DNA of 64,000 nucleotides from Edaphochlamys debaryana. Its lineage: Eukaryota; Chlorophyta; Chlorophyceae; Chlamydomonadales. The DNA lies in assembly GCA_016858145.1 (NCBI GenBank), contig JAEHOE010000046.1, forward strand, positions 310,001-374,000, read 5' to 3'. A model generated the notes under the pieces. It saw only the letters and a program-made list of their open reading frames with translations. It did not search any database and was not told where the DNA came from. The stretch's first letter is position 1. Each line of letters opens with the position of its first letter. This document shows, piece after piece, positions 1 through 12,600 of the stretch. The position numbers and the translations under genes were made by a program.

Positions 1-467
1 ACTACATCCCACACTCCGGCTCCCGGTCCCACCCCTGCCGGCCACCTGCGCGCACGTCGTTCCGACCTTCGCTTCTCGCTATTGATCTCATCACCGAGGC
101 GTCAACACGACAGCCATCACAAAAGGGATGTCAATCCCAGCCACACCCCCGCCTCGCTCACGTTCCCTAGGCCTGTCCGGCGGGCCTAGCCTCGACCTTT
201 TGCCTGCAACCCCGATCGTGCCCGCCTACTTCTTGACGACGTTCTTGGCAAGGCTCGACAGCAGCCCACCTGCAGTAGGACGGACAGGTTACGGGCAGAG
301 CGGGAGGGCAGAGTCATACGAGGGCCGTGCATGTGGGAGCACGGCCTCTGCATGCGCGCAGAGGCAACTCATGCCGCGTCAAGAGAAGCCCGTGCATGCA
401 AGCGCAGCGGTGCGCCCCTGCCGCTTCCCCGCAGCAACGTCACGGCACTGCTGCTGCCTGTCAAGTG
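1..467. other. 3' flank of COG1, no gene seen
   Basis: Only the 3' side of the minus-strand COG1 gene lies here. Open frames on both strands are short and show no recognisable motif. No TGTAA poly(A)-type signal is visible on the minus strand, so the COG1 transcript end may lie outside the window or use another signal. Confidence 0.5.
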
Positions 468-3400
468 TCAACGCAACCCACCTGCCGAGCCCAGCGCGGA
501 CGTGGGCAGGTAGTCTCCGAAATCTCCGAACCGCTGCTGAGCCATGGCCGTCACCTCGGCGGCCTTGTCCCCCAGCAGCGAGCCAAAGGTGCCCAGCGAG
601 CCGGCCTGCGCAGGGAAGCGGGGCACGGCCGGGTCAGGATCGCATCTAATGCATGATGAAGGGAGAAGAGGGCATGGGAATCCTCGGGCACGATGGGGGC
701 AGGGTGGTGGGCAGGAAGGAGTTAGCAATGATGGCGTGTGGGACGCGAGGGCTGGTGTGCGTGCGGGCTCTCACCTGCAGGCGCGCGTGCAGGGCGCTGA
801 GCGCGGCGGCTCCGACCGAGGCCGCGGAGCCCTGCGACGCCGACGGCGCCGACTCGGCCGCCGAGCCGGCGCCCACCCCCGCCTTGCCCCGCGCGCTGCC
901 CAGGTCCGCGAATGAGAAGCTCTCGGTAGCGTCACCAGCCAGGTGGCCGGGAACTGCGGTCGGGTAGCGAGAGGGTATGGAGGTCAGACAGCCAAGCACA
1001 TGAGTGTGAAGGGGAATCCATAGGCGCCGAGCACAGGAGTGTGTGTGGAGGCCGGAAGCATGCGGTCCGTCGCAGTCCGGCTGACTATGGAGAGCCCGCG
1101 CGAACGCAGCCCACTCGGCCCCAGCAAATGCCACCGCAGCCACCCACCCGACACAACGCGCGAGAGCGCGCCCATGCTGGGCCGCATGCGCGCCGCGGCC
1201 AGGGAGCCGCTGGAAGCGTTGGCCCCGGAGGTCTGCCCCAGCCCTGCCTGGCCCTGCCCCTGCTGCTGCTGCGCCAGGGAGGCCGCGGGCGCCGAGATGG
1301 GCAGGTACTGGAAGCGGGGCGCCACGGGGAGCACGTTGAGAGGGTTCGACTCCTGGGGCGGGCGGGGTTGCAGGAGGGAGGGGGCAAAGAGTTGGTGTGG
1401 CAGGGATTTAAGCGCGTTGAGGTGCAGTGCCGAGGAGGGGGTGTGGCGCGCTTGCTTGCCCCGCCTCAAAAACGCCCATTGTAGTTGATAGGCGTCGATG
1501 GCTTGCAATACGGGTGGCCTGGGCCTCAAGATGCGCTTCTGTCGCCTTGCGGCCGCCGCATGTTGCTTTTCTTTCAGGCCGCTCTACCGGTGAGGGCTTC
1601 GTTCAGTGCAACTCCGTCTCCTCTGCTGCCGATGCCATTCTCAAGCTGCACCGGCAGACGCTGGGGCACCGTTACAACGAGTGAGTCGCTTTTTTGTCCT
1701 CCCGGTACCGGCGATGGCCACCCCGAAGACCATCGCGGCATCACAGCGGCAGGTGAGGGCGACGGACCTCGGCCCGCCTCCCCCTGGCAGTAAAGACACA
1801 AGCGCTCGCACGTACGCCGGTCGAGTGCTCAACCCGCGCTTGTAGAGCACGCACCTGCAGCCCCGCCGAGCCCATCTTGGCGGGCTGCTCCGGGTGCGCC
1901 CGCTGCAGCTGGATGAGGCTGCCGTACAGGATGGCCACGCGCTGGAAGTAGCGGCCCACGTGGGCCCACAGGTACGACTCGTACGTGGCCCAATCGATGG
2001 GGTCCAGCATATCCTGCGGCGGCGGGATGTACGGCGGGTGTTGCAGGGTTTTGTTGCTGCACCGAAGCGTGCAGGAGCGCCGGCAGGGGCGGTGGTTGCG
2101 TTGAGCGGGCGGAAGCTGGCATAAGGTGGAAGCTGCCTGCAGGAGCGCCGGATGTCAACTGGGGTGGGGCGGCCCCGTACAGAGCCAAGCAGCCTGCCAG
2201 GGATGGCGGAGGCTGGCGGGGGCCGCACCGCTGCAACGCCAGGCAGGCACCGTGCGGGTGAAGGCCGAGGAGCCTTCTCCAGCAAGGCCCAAACCCCAGC
2301 CCCGTACCCCACCTGCAGCATTTGCTCCAGCGCTGTGGCTTCCTTCTTCCGCTCCGCCAGCGCCGCCGCCACGGTAGGCTCCGCCAGCTCGCCGCCGGGC
2401 AGCAACCCCGCGGCGGCGGCCGCCGCCGCCGCGACGGCACCGCCGGGCGCGCCCGCTGCCGCGCCGCCGGCGCCCGGCCGCCCGGTCGTCGACACGGGCC
2501 GGCCGCCCACGAGCACGTCCCGCAGGAAGCGGACGTCCAGCAGCAGCTGTAGCACGCCCTTCTCGGTCAGGCCCTTGGCGTGCAGCGCGCCCACGCCCGG
2601 GTGCAGCAGGTCGCTGTAGGCGGCGGCGAGGGCGCGCGAGAGCTCCCACTCGAACAATTGCAGGGCCTCGGGCGCTACGCGGGCAGAGGTAGACGGGGTG
2701 GTTGGTAGGGTGGGCGTGTGGGTGTGTGGGGCCGGGGAAGGGGCGGAAGGCGCGAAAGCTAGAGCAGTTCGAACGCCACAGCAGAGGGCACTGCTGTTGT
2801 CTTTATAGCTTCACACCACCCCAGCCACTGGCCCCGCTCACCGATGCGTGTGTCCCCCGCGCGCCGCGTCTCGGCGCAGGCCGCTGCCAGCAGCAGCAGC
2901 ACCGAGGGGGAGGGGGAGGCGGGCAGGGAGAAGCGCATGTCTGCCACCGGCTCGGCCAGCGCGTTCTCGGCCTCGCTGGTGATGACCGTCTCCTGGGAGG
3001 ACGTGGAGGGAGCAGAGCGAGTGTGGAAACACCATGGTCAGGGGGTGAGCCGTTCGGCAGCTGAGGGCCCATTGCTGCAGGATGAGACATCCTTCGAGGG
3101 GCGAAGAGCAGAGCAGACTTTACGCCGCGAGCGCTGGCTCCATCCCAGACTCAAACACCATGGTCGGGAGGTGAGCCGCACGGCAGCTGAGGGCCATTTC
3201 CTGAAGTATCAGGCATCCCTTGAAGCAGGCTTTATGCCGCAAGCACGGGTTCTGTGACGCGCTATCCCAGGACCGGAGGGGCCATGATCGGGCCCAACAC
3301 ATCCCCAACTCGCGCCGCAAGCGCCGTGCATGCCCGCACGCCCCCGTCCTGCTTGCCACCACCTCCAACCACATCGGCACACCCGCCCACCTGCCAGGAC

Positions 3401-6400
3401 AGCGGCACCACGTTGCTGCACAGCAGCTCGTCCGACAGCACCAGCGCCCGCAGCTCCGAGGCCAGGCTCACGGCCGCCCACGTGGCCCAGCCCCGGTAGG
3501 CTGCCACGGCGGCGCCCCGCAGCTTCTCCAGCACTCCCGCCAGCCGCGCGTTGGCGGCGGCGCCGCGGCCCGCGTGCCGGCCCGCGGGGCGGGACGGGAC
3601 GTGCGAGGCGGCCCCGCCGGTGACGGCGGCCTGGATGGGCGGGCCGGGGGGAGTTGGGGTGAGGTTGGGTGCGGGAGCAGCAAGCGGGGCGGGTCGGTGG
3701 CGGCCGTGTGCAGCAGGCAGGTAGGTGTGTGATGCAGGAATCCCGGCTGCTTGCACAGCCGCGCGCCCCGGCGCCGACCAGCTACGCCATGCTGACCAAC
3801 AGCCACGGCCGCGTGCCTGCCACTCGTGTCAGCTACGGCGTGGCCCACTTCAACGCACACCCCTGCCGGCCAACAGCCACCCAAGCCTCGTCCTTGCGTT
3901 TCCCCCTCAAGTGATTGACGCAGCCCCGCTGTCCCCTCCAACCGCCAGCTTCCCGCACCTTCCAAGCGTCGGGCGGCCCCAGCACCACGGGCAGGCAGCG
4001 CGAGTCAGCCGCCAGCGCCGAGGCCAGGCGGCCCAGGAGGCACAGCTGCTCGGCGGCGGCGGAGCCGGAGGGGCCCTCGCGGGGGGCGCCCAGGGCCTCC
4101 AGCCGCGCCTGCAGCCTGTGGGGGTGGGACGTGCGGCCGTGGTTACGGGCTACGGGGAGCCAGCTGTGCTGCTGGGCACTTGCAGGCATTCGCAGAACCC
4201 CAGGCGTGCAGGCAGGCAACCGCCGGCGCCCCGGCCAGCCGGACCCCTGCTCACATGGCGGCGATGGAGGTGACTAGCTCCACGCATTTGGCCTGAACGA
4301 AAGGCTCCAGCTCGGCGGCGCGGCTGCCCTGCGGGTGGGACGGCGAGAGTGTATGCGGGGCGGGGGCAATTTGTGTGCCAGTAGGTCTCTAGTAAGAGGT
4401 TGAGAGGAGAGATGAGCTCTCCTTGTCCAATTTGCCCAAGCAGTCATCGTCGTCTGCCACACCTGCATGTCCCTGCGGATGGCCGCGGCGCTCGAGTGGA
4501 GCGAGGAGTGGTGGCGGGGGTGGTGGTGGTGGGGCGCCTGCGCGTCCGACGCGGCGCGGGAGAGCGAGGCGGTCGAGGGCGAGGCCGAGACCGGCGTCGA
4601 GTGCACGCCCGGCGGCAGCCCGTTCGCGTCGGCCGTGCCCACCAGCAACAGCGCGGCCTGCAGCGGCGTGGAAATGGGGTTGCACCCGTCGCAGTGAGCA
4701 TGCTTGCCAAACCAACAGCACTCATCGCGACCCGGTTGACCTTTGCTCTGCTAACTCTGGTAAGGCTTTGCTTTCTGCCTCTGACAACCCTGCCCCGAGC
4801 ATACCTGCAGGATGGCCCGAAGGTCGTCGTCGAACCGCCGCTGGATGGCTGCCACCTGCTGCCGGTACGCCCGCGCCTGCAGCGCCGCGCCCTCGCCTGC
4901 CGCCTCCCCGCCATCGCCCGCGTCGCCAGACGCACCGCCCACGCCGTTGTGGGGCGTGCCGGGCAGGCCCATGTCGGAGCTGCGGACCGCAGAGAGCCCG
5001 CGGGAGGGCATGTTGGCGAGCCCGTCGGCGCCGGCGGCAGCGGCAGCCGCCGCCGCCGCGGCGGCGCCGCCGTCCCAGCCCTCCATCGGCCAGCTCCGGG
5101 TGACGATGCAGCCCGCCGGCTCGGCCTCAGCGAGGATGGCGGCGCGGAGGCAGGCGTCGAGCGGGACCTCGAGCGAACGAGCAACGGCAGCGAAGGCGGA
5201 CTCAATCAGCTCGCGCGACCGTACCACGAACGGCTGGTGGAAAACCTCCTGCCAGACGTTGAGCGGCCGGCCAACCACCCACTCGCTGACCGACTCCCAG
5301 CTGCCGTACTGCGGTGCGTCGAGCAGCGCCGCCGCCCCAGCGGCGGCGGCGGCGGCGGCGCCCGGCACGCCCAGCAGCGCCGCTGCGCTCTCCGCCGCCA
5401 GGCCCGCGATCGCCGACGTGGAGGCTGACGGGTGGTGGTGCGGGGCCGCGTGGGAACCGTGCGATCCGTGCGACCCCAGGCCGTGCCCCGCCAAGCGGGG
5501 CCGCTTGGATGCGGCGGCGGCGGCGCGCGCCGCCGCCAGGCCCGGGTGCTGCCACGCCGCGATGGCGGCCCGGACGGTTGCCTCCACCTCCACCAGGGCG
5601 CTTGCCGAGGCCAGGCCCGAAAGCAGCCGCGGGCTCTCGGCCCCGAAATCCTCCGCCACCGACCGCAGCCAGCCCAGACACGCGTGCTCCACCTGACCCG
5701 AGGAAAGCGCCGCCAGACGCTCCACGATCCCGCGGTTGGTCTTGCGCCAGGCGTCTGCCTCCGGCGCGCCCGCCGTGGCGGAGGCCGCGGCGGCGGCGGC
5801 GGCCGTGGTGCCGCCGGCGCTGGGGCTGTTGGTCCGGCCGCCGAAGAGCAGCTCGCTAGAGTCCGCCTCTTCCTCGCGGCAACGCTGCTGCAGAAGGCAC
5901 GTGGCGTCCGGGCTGCGGCCGCCGCCGTGTGCCGAGGAGCCCACCAGGAATAGCTCGCCCACCTGCATAGCGGGGCACGCGAACAGGGCCGGGACCAGGG
6001 TGCGTGGGCTGAGCGGAGCCTCGGGTAAGGGCAAGGGTAAGGGCAAAGGCGCGGGGCAAGGACGAAGCAGGGGCAGGTGTGAGCACACGGTGCTCTCTGT
6101 GATAGAAACGGGCAGCTTTGTATTGCGAACTGCTAGGCCGGGGGGCGTGAAGCCCCCTGGTGAGGTAGGGTCGGATGGCATCTTGGCGGCATGGGGGTCG
6201 GAGGTGGAACTTGGGAGGGGGGGGCACTAAGCTCAACATCGCAACTGCGTGGGAGGCCGTGTGGTGCCGGCTGAGCGTGACTCGACCACAACCGTGGGCT
6301 GCAAAGCTTTCGCGTACACTTGATAACCACGCTTGTATTGATCGGGAGCCGGGGGGCCTCCTGTTGTGGCAGTCGGGGCAAGCTGCAGGGCTCGTGGGAA

Positions 6401-9338
6401 TTCTGCTCCGACGGCCGGGTACGAAGTGCGAGCACGCACTACGGTGGGCTGCCTACGCGCCGCGACGGCAGCAGCCAGCATCAGGTGGTTTGGTTTCAGG
6501 TCCCAAGCTGTTGGGAACGCGTCGTCAAGCAACGCGTCGAGGGCCGTCGCGCACGAAGGGGCCATCAAAAGGACGACTAGTACCGCTGCGCGCCAGGTGT
6601 GAGCACACGCCATCGTCGACCGGTAGTTGCTATCACAGGCTTTGTCTTGCGAGTTGTGATGCAGAAGACGATGGTTGCGGTAGCTGAGGAACGCGTAGCC
6701 TAGCCTTTCGTTTGTTAGGAGGTCTCTGCAACCGGCTGCGCCCACTTGTGACATGCACAGATCAAGCAAGCACTTCTACGACGTGTGCTGGGAGCTGGAG
6801 GTTCGCTCTTGAGGCGCCGCGAGGCGTCAGGCGCCACGCGCATCTCGTCACAGAGGGCATCCCCAACAACTCTGCGGGCAGTCAGCTCCTCCAGGGCAGC
6901 GCTGGGCGCCTGGCCGCCGCCGCCACCAGCCCTAAAATGCGGACCCTGCACGGCACACGTGAGGGGTTTCCTTCCTCCCGCCCGCCGCCCTCTGCCGCCT
7001 ACCTGGGCGACGGTGAGCTGGGCCGCCTGCGCCACAGCCGACAGCAACGCCGCGGCCGCCGGCGCCGCCTCGTCGCCCTGGCACGCCGACGCGGCCGCCA
7101 CCATCTGCCCCAGCATGGTGCGCCGAGCCGTCAGGAAAGCCTGCAGACCACGTGAGGGAAAACGCGGTGCGGTGAGTTCGGTGACCCGAAATGCTCCCCG
7201 CTGTAAGCGAGTCATGGGACCCGGCGGCAGACGACCTGACCCCACACTGCCCGAACGGTACACCCGCAGATCTCCGACCCGCGCCTGGGCCGCCGTCCAA
7301 TACGGCTCGAGGCTCGTTGGTCTCGACTACCGTCCTGGCCCCGTGTCCGCGCCCCGCCCTCGCGTCCCCACGCCCCTTCCCCACCCACACATACACCCCC
7401 AGCACCGCACGGCGGTGCAAGGTGGGCTTCACAAGCGCCCACACAGCGCCTTTAAGAAGGTTCCCAACGCCCATGCCACGTGGCTTGCTTTCGTCTCAAC
7501 CATGTGCGCAAGGCAGCCCCTGCCCCACGCACCTGCAGCAGCCCCGCCGCGTCCATACCCTGCAGCGCCGCCAGCGAGCCCAGCAGGTCAGCTGCCATGT
7601 CGGAGCTCAGCTGCCGCTCCCCCACCAGCGCCGCCTGCACCGCGTCCACCACCTGCTTCCTGGGGGGCGGAAAAGAAGGAGGAGGAGGGAGGGGATAATA
7701 GTTCGGGTCGGTAGGCTTGGAGGGCCAAGGATAAGGTGAGGCAAGTGTAAGGATTGGTGCAGGGGACAAGCGGTGGCCACCGCGGCCCGGGACGAAAGGC
7801 CGTTCGGGCTGAGCGGGGCCGGGTCAAGCATGGAGGGCAGCAGCCGAGGGCGTGGTTGTGCACACCCCAGCCCGGGCTTACTTGAACTTGGTGACGGTGG
7901 GCCAGTGGTGCCTCAGCAGGGGGAACTTAGCCAGCACGGCCGGGGAGAAGGACGAGGACAGCAGGTCGTGGACCTAGAGGGGTGGAAGGGGCGCCAGGGG
8001 GCGTGGGGCGGGGGTCAGAAGCCCAGGGGTCCAACCGGGCCGGAGCTGGGTGGCGTCCAGGAGCCGTTAGGCCTGAAAGGGTCGCGCCTGCCACCCTTTC
8101 CACCGTGTCCCGTCCCTCTCACGCCCCCTCCTCCCCACCGCCCCTGCTTCTGCGCCCACTGCACCCGCTACACACGGCACCCCGCCGCACCTGCTCCGCC
8201 CGCAGGTACCTCCTGGCCGCGTCCAGGTACCGCCGCGCGTCCAGGCCGCCCCAGATGAGCTCGGGGGTGTCCACCAGGTATTTGACGCGCGACCCCACGG
8301 CTGGCGACGGGAGGGCAAGGGAACACATCAGTGGATGCACGGAACAGCAGCATTGACAGGGGCCGGGTGGATCGGTTTTGTTGGACTAGTGTGCATGTAG
8401 GCGTGTTATGAGGTGGGACAAGGCACTGAAGGCGCCGCTGCCGTAGTGTAGTATCGTACTCACCGTACAGCTCCTCGTGCTTCGTGAGGGAGTCGCGCTT
8501 TTCATTGAGCAGCGCGTCGCTGGACGTGAAGTTGTGCGCCAACCCTGTAAACGCATCCTGTGAAGGCAAGAATTTAACAAGTGAGCAGCAGGAAAGAGCT
8601 GAGCTCCTGGCAACGGAAGGCGTCCAGAGTAGGGATCACGGAGTGGGATAGAGCGCGGAGCATGCTGGATAGGACTATCCTCGCAGTTACCCCCAAGGGA
8701 GGCTGACCCAGTGACCCCGCTCCCTGGCCCACCTGGATGGCACGGACGTTGTTGAGGATAGTGGTCGTGTTGTTGGATATGCTGAGGATCTTGTCCGCGC
8801 TGTCAATCAGGTCCCTGCAAGGAAAGCACACACGGAGTCGGACGGCAGGGCAAGAGCGCCCCTGTGAGGACCAGGCCATCCCTCACCCCCCACCCACGCC
8901 CGCAGGCCCCCAAGGTCCCACAGCCCCCCGCCACGCTAACGTGCCTGTAGGAGTCCCCGACGAGGTTCCGCAGCTGCAGCTTCTTCTGCTCGATGTCCTT
9001 GCGCGTGCGAACCTCAATCTGCAGCGTGCACCCCAGGGGTTGAGGGCATTGCGGGTTCCAACCCCACCCTAACACGCGCTGTCAGAACTCCAGGATGGAG
9101 AGAGTGGTACTGTCGGCCCCCTGCAGCTGCTCCCGGCTCGCTGCAAGCGGTCGGACACTGCACTGCTGCAGTGATCCTTGTTCCCTGGGCTCCGTCGCGA
9201 GTCCCGCACCTCGCGAATCTCCGAGATGGTCTTTGTTGTGAACAGCGCCTCAGCTCCGCGCTGTGCCTCGCTCAGCTTGGGCTGTGCAGCGGCAGGTACT
9301 CCCGCGGGGCCGAGCCCGCCTGCTCCCGCTGACTGCAT
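468..9338 (-). CDS. COG1: Conserved oligomeric Golgi complex subunit 1 (19 exons)
   Basis: COG1 is a lobe-A subunit of the COG tether, which captures retrograde vesicles at the Golgi. The N-terminus carries the family signature: ISEIRE, then VGDSYRDLIDSADKI, with later blocks such as VKYLVDTPELIWGGLDARRYL and AFLTARRTMLGQ. Exons, high to low coordinate: 9338-9210, 9018-8945, 8814-8733, 8557-8464, 8300-8191, 7973-7882, 7659-7533, 7140-7003, 5962-4805, 4657-4463, 4328-4255, 4115-3959, 3630-3391, 2992-2842, 2674-2313, 2013-1855, 1352-1148, 953-775, 605-468. All phases agree and give 1287 residues, longer than the roughly 1070 of the plant protein as recalled, mainly from Ala- and His-rich insertions in the 1158-bp exon 9. 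The start is the first ATG before ISEIRE. Intron 2 begins with GC rather than GT. Intron 8 (7002-5963) holds a duplicated fragment. Exon borders in the poorly conserved C-terminal third are the least certain. Confidence 0.88.
6090..6905 (+). repeat. Duplicated 5' fragment of the 15-kb gene inside COG1 intron 8
   Basis: 6090-6847 is nearly identical to 14216-14979, the upstream flank of the Egalitarian-like gene. After a 5-base filler, 6853-6905 matches coding sequence at 15373-15425 of that gene. The 393 bp between the two blocks (14980-15372) are missing here. The orientation is the same as the source and antisense to COG1. The hairpin-forming string GGGGGGCGTGAAGCCCCC occurs in both copies near their left end. 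A 16-base string CAGGTGTGAGCACACG sits just left of this copy and again inside both copies. The copy fills most of the 1040-bp intron. Confidence 0.85.
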
Positions 9339-9690
9339 CTTTGCAGCAGACGCTTTCGTAAGCACTCAGCCGTCTACGCCAACATGCTGCGTTTGTCAGC
9401 GAGCTGCTGTGCGAGCCCGCTCAACCCGAGCAACAGCCGGGCCGTGCAGCGGTGTTCAGCCTACACCAGAGTGCTTGTCAAGTGTTGCAGTGCTCTACCG
9501 GTGTGTGCACCGCGTGCAGCGGGTGTCAGCGTGCTCGGCCCCACGATGGAGCACCGCGACGCGCGACCCTGCATCAGGGGAAGCCCCACTTCGCTTCCTG
9601 TATGCGCCCCGCCTACGCATCTATAGTTTACATCCCCTTTCCTACCACGGATTGGCCTTTGCGCAAGCGCGCGTGCAACGACACACCGGC
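9339..9690. promoter_or_regulatory. Shared head-to-head promoter of COG1 and the tRNA thiouridylase gene
   Basis: Only 352 bp separate the COG1 start codon (minus) from the thiouridylase start codon (plus), so both promoters and 5' leaders must lie in or overlap this interval. No TATA box is evident. Bidirectionality is inferred from layout alone. Confidence 0.5.
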
Positions 9691-12600
9691 ATGACCCCGA
9701 GCCTGCGGGGCTGCCTCTCGTCTTGTGGCGGCACGGTCCGCACTAGATGCTCCGATGTAGCTAGACTGCTATCCCCGGTCCTGGGCGGCTTCGCGCGCCA
9801 GCCCAGTGCCGGCGGACCGGCCACGGTGCCATGCCCCATCGCGCCGACGCCGTCGCGGCAGGCCACCACAGCTCGCGTAGCGGGGTTGCGCGACCTTCCG
9901 ACCAGCAGCACGCCCCTGCCGCCGCTGGGCGGTGGGGCCCCGGCTGCGCAGGCGCGCCAGGAGGCTGACGATGGGTTCGTAGCGCCGCTGCCTGAGGAGT
10001 GGGCCCAGCACGAGCTTCTCATGGCTGGGTACGTCTAGCGGCAGGGACACACGAAGGTACATTGTGCTAGTGACGGCCAGCGTACCGCTGCTCAGCTCCA
10101 ATCCTCCCGCGCTGCCGCTGCCTGAGGCACGGAGGGTGGGCCCTGCTCCTGGATGAGGCCTCGGCTCTGAGCCTCCGCCCAGCCGCCGTACCAGGTCTAT
10201 GCGCGACAGTTCCTGACCTGTCCTGACGCTTAGAGCATGACATCTGCGTATGGAGCCTTTCTTAGGCCGTGTTGCGCCCCGTGGGCTCCACTGCAGCCCT
10301 CGCCTTCTCGCTTTCTCAGCCGCCCGCACCCCCATACCTGTCTCGCGAAGCCCACCTCCCAGCTCTACCCTTGCTTTGGCTTCACCGGCATTCACCCCTC
10401 CCTACCTCTCTCCCGTCCTCACTCCCTACCTGCCTCCGCAGCTGCGAGCCCGGCAAGCAGCTCAACGTGGCTGTGCTGCTGAGCGGCGGCGTGGACAGCA
10501 GCCTGGCGCTGCGGCTGCTGGTGGCGGCGGGGCACCGCTGCCGCGCCTTCTACCTGCAGATCTGGTTCCAGGAGGACTTCAGGTGCGGCACCGCCTGGGG
10601 TGGCAGCCTCGCATGGGATGGGGAAGCCGCGTGAGGTGCGGCGCTGAGCGGGGTGGGGACCCCGCGTGGGGTGCGGGGCTGAGTCGGGTGGGGACGCCAC
10701 GTGGGGGCGGGTCCACGTGGTATGTGACTGCCCGTGCAGCGCTGCAGCTGCAGGGCTGGGACAGGCAGGGCTGGACGGGGCCAGACAGCGGTGCCAGATG
10801 CGGGGGCCGACGTGCCTGATACGGCCGTGAGTGTCGGGGACGCAGGACTCACTCTAGTCATCCCGCGGCCGGCCCCCAGGAACTTCTGGGACGCTTGCCC
10901 TTGGGAGGAGGACCTCGAGTACGCCCGCAAGGTGGGCCCCGGCGTGCCTACCGTACCGTTGGACTCAACCAACTTTCATCTTGCTGTACAGTCATACCCC
11001 CTCAATGCCCCTCCTGGGGGGCTCATGGGAACGGAGAACCGCGGCTGAGGACCGCCCCCGCATTGCACTCCAAGCAGGGCGCGTTGGCAGCGTGCCCCAG
11101 CAACACACACGCACGGGGCCTGCGCTGTGCTCACACCGTGGTAGGGCCAGCACACGGGTTACACCGAGCCAGGCGTCGGTCTCCCGCCCTGCCCTGCCCC
11201 GCCCCTCAGGTGTGCGATTCTCTGGGCGTGCCCCTGGAGGTGGTGCCCCTCACCACCGAGTACTGGGACCGAGTGGTCAGCAGCAGCGTGGCGGAGATCC
11301 GCGAGGGCCGCACGCCCAACCCCGACATATGGTGCAACAGGTGGGGGCCGGCGGATGGCGGCTGGCGCCTGGCGAGGGCGTGCAGATGGGTGCGGGCAGA
11401 TCGACGATAGGGCGGGGATACAACGTGGGTGGGACCCCGTCGGCGGAACCGCGCTCTTGGACCTTTGCTAGAGCCCCGGCCCAGCCATGCCTCCTCGGAC
11501 GGCTCCGTAACCTGCGCTTCTGCGGTCCGCCTCGCCCCGTCCCTCCATCGCTCTCATGCAGCCGCGTCAAGTTCGGTGCCTTCCACATTTGCCAGCCATT
11601 GCTTCACAACAAGATTGCATTCTCACGCCCCCCGCCCGCACCCACGCCCTCGCAGCCGCGTCAAGTTCGGCGCCTTCTATGACTACCTGGACCGCACCCA
11701 CGGGGCCGCATTCGACCGAGTGGCTTCGGGGCACTACGCCCGCGTGGAGCGGGGGCACGCGGCAGCGGCGGCGGGAGGGGCGGCGGCAGAGGCGGCGGGA
11801 GAGGCAGCGGCGTCCAGGGCCCAGCAGGAAGCGGCGGCGGGGGCGGAGGAGCGGAGGCGCAGCGGGGGGGCAGCGTCGGGGAGCAGCCGGGGGCAGGGGC
11901 CAGAGCACGGGAACGGGAGCCGGAACGGGAACGGTGGGGCGGCTGTAGGGCGGCAGGAGGAGGAGGAGGTGCGGCTGCTGCTGACGCCCGACGCCGTCAA
12001 GGACCAGACCTACTTCCTGGCCAACCTCAGCCCGCGGCAGCTGGCTCGCGTCATGTTCCCGCTGGGCTGCCTGACCAAGTCCCAGGTGCGGCGCCGAACG
12101 TAGCGTCTCGCCAGCACCGGTGTGGTGCTGGCCTGCCACACGCGGGCCGAACGCACAGCTTCACACGTCCCCGTCGCTGCGCGTTTCCATGCCACCATGG
12201 CACTGACTACCTTGCGCCCTCCGCTTGCGCCGCCCCTGCTCCCCTGCCCTGCCCCTGCCAGGTCCGCAAGCTGGCTGCCGCCGCCGACCTGGCCAACAAG
12301 AACCGCAAGGACAGCCAGGGCATATGCTTCCTGGGCAAGGTGTGAAGGGCTGCTCGCATGAGCCGGGGAGGCGTAGGCGCTGCGATTAACCGGCCGGTCT
12401 TAGATACGGAACCGAAAGCCTGAGGTCGAAGCCCGAGGTCGAAGCCCTGGGCAAGGTGTGTGGTCGGGGAGGGAGCCCCGCAAGTGGCCCCGAATTCCAA
12501 GCGCCCGAGGCCGGAAGGGGCTGAGCCCACCCGCTCCCCCTTGTACTGTACTGAACCCTCCCTGGAGCTGTCCGTGACGGGGCTTCGTTGCATGTCCGGG

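Noticed and set aside
6073..6610. Duplicated segment as an LTR element, because CAGGTGTGAGCACACG occurs at its left edge and again internally
   Set aside because: Similarity between the two places is short and patchy, there is no primer-binding site or coding region, and the second genomic copy lacks the left-hand string.
9384..9626. Targeting-peptide-like frame (MLRLSASCCASPLNPS) as the start of the thiouridylase
   Set aside because: It has no good phase-2 donor, whereas the frame from 9691 ends in a consensus GG|GTACGT that joins the PP-loop exon exactly.
11562..11680. Use of the upstream acceptor as the true start of thiouridylase exon 5
   Set aside because: It runs into a stop about 120 bp on; the downstream acceptor keeps SRVKFGAFYDYLDR and the rest of the enzyme in frame.
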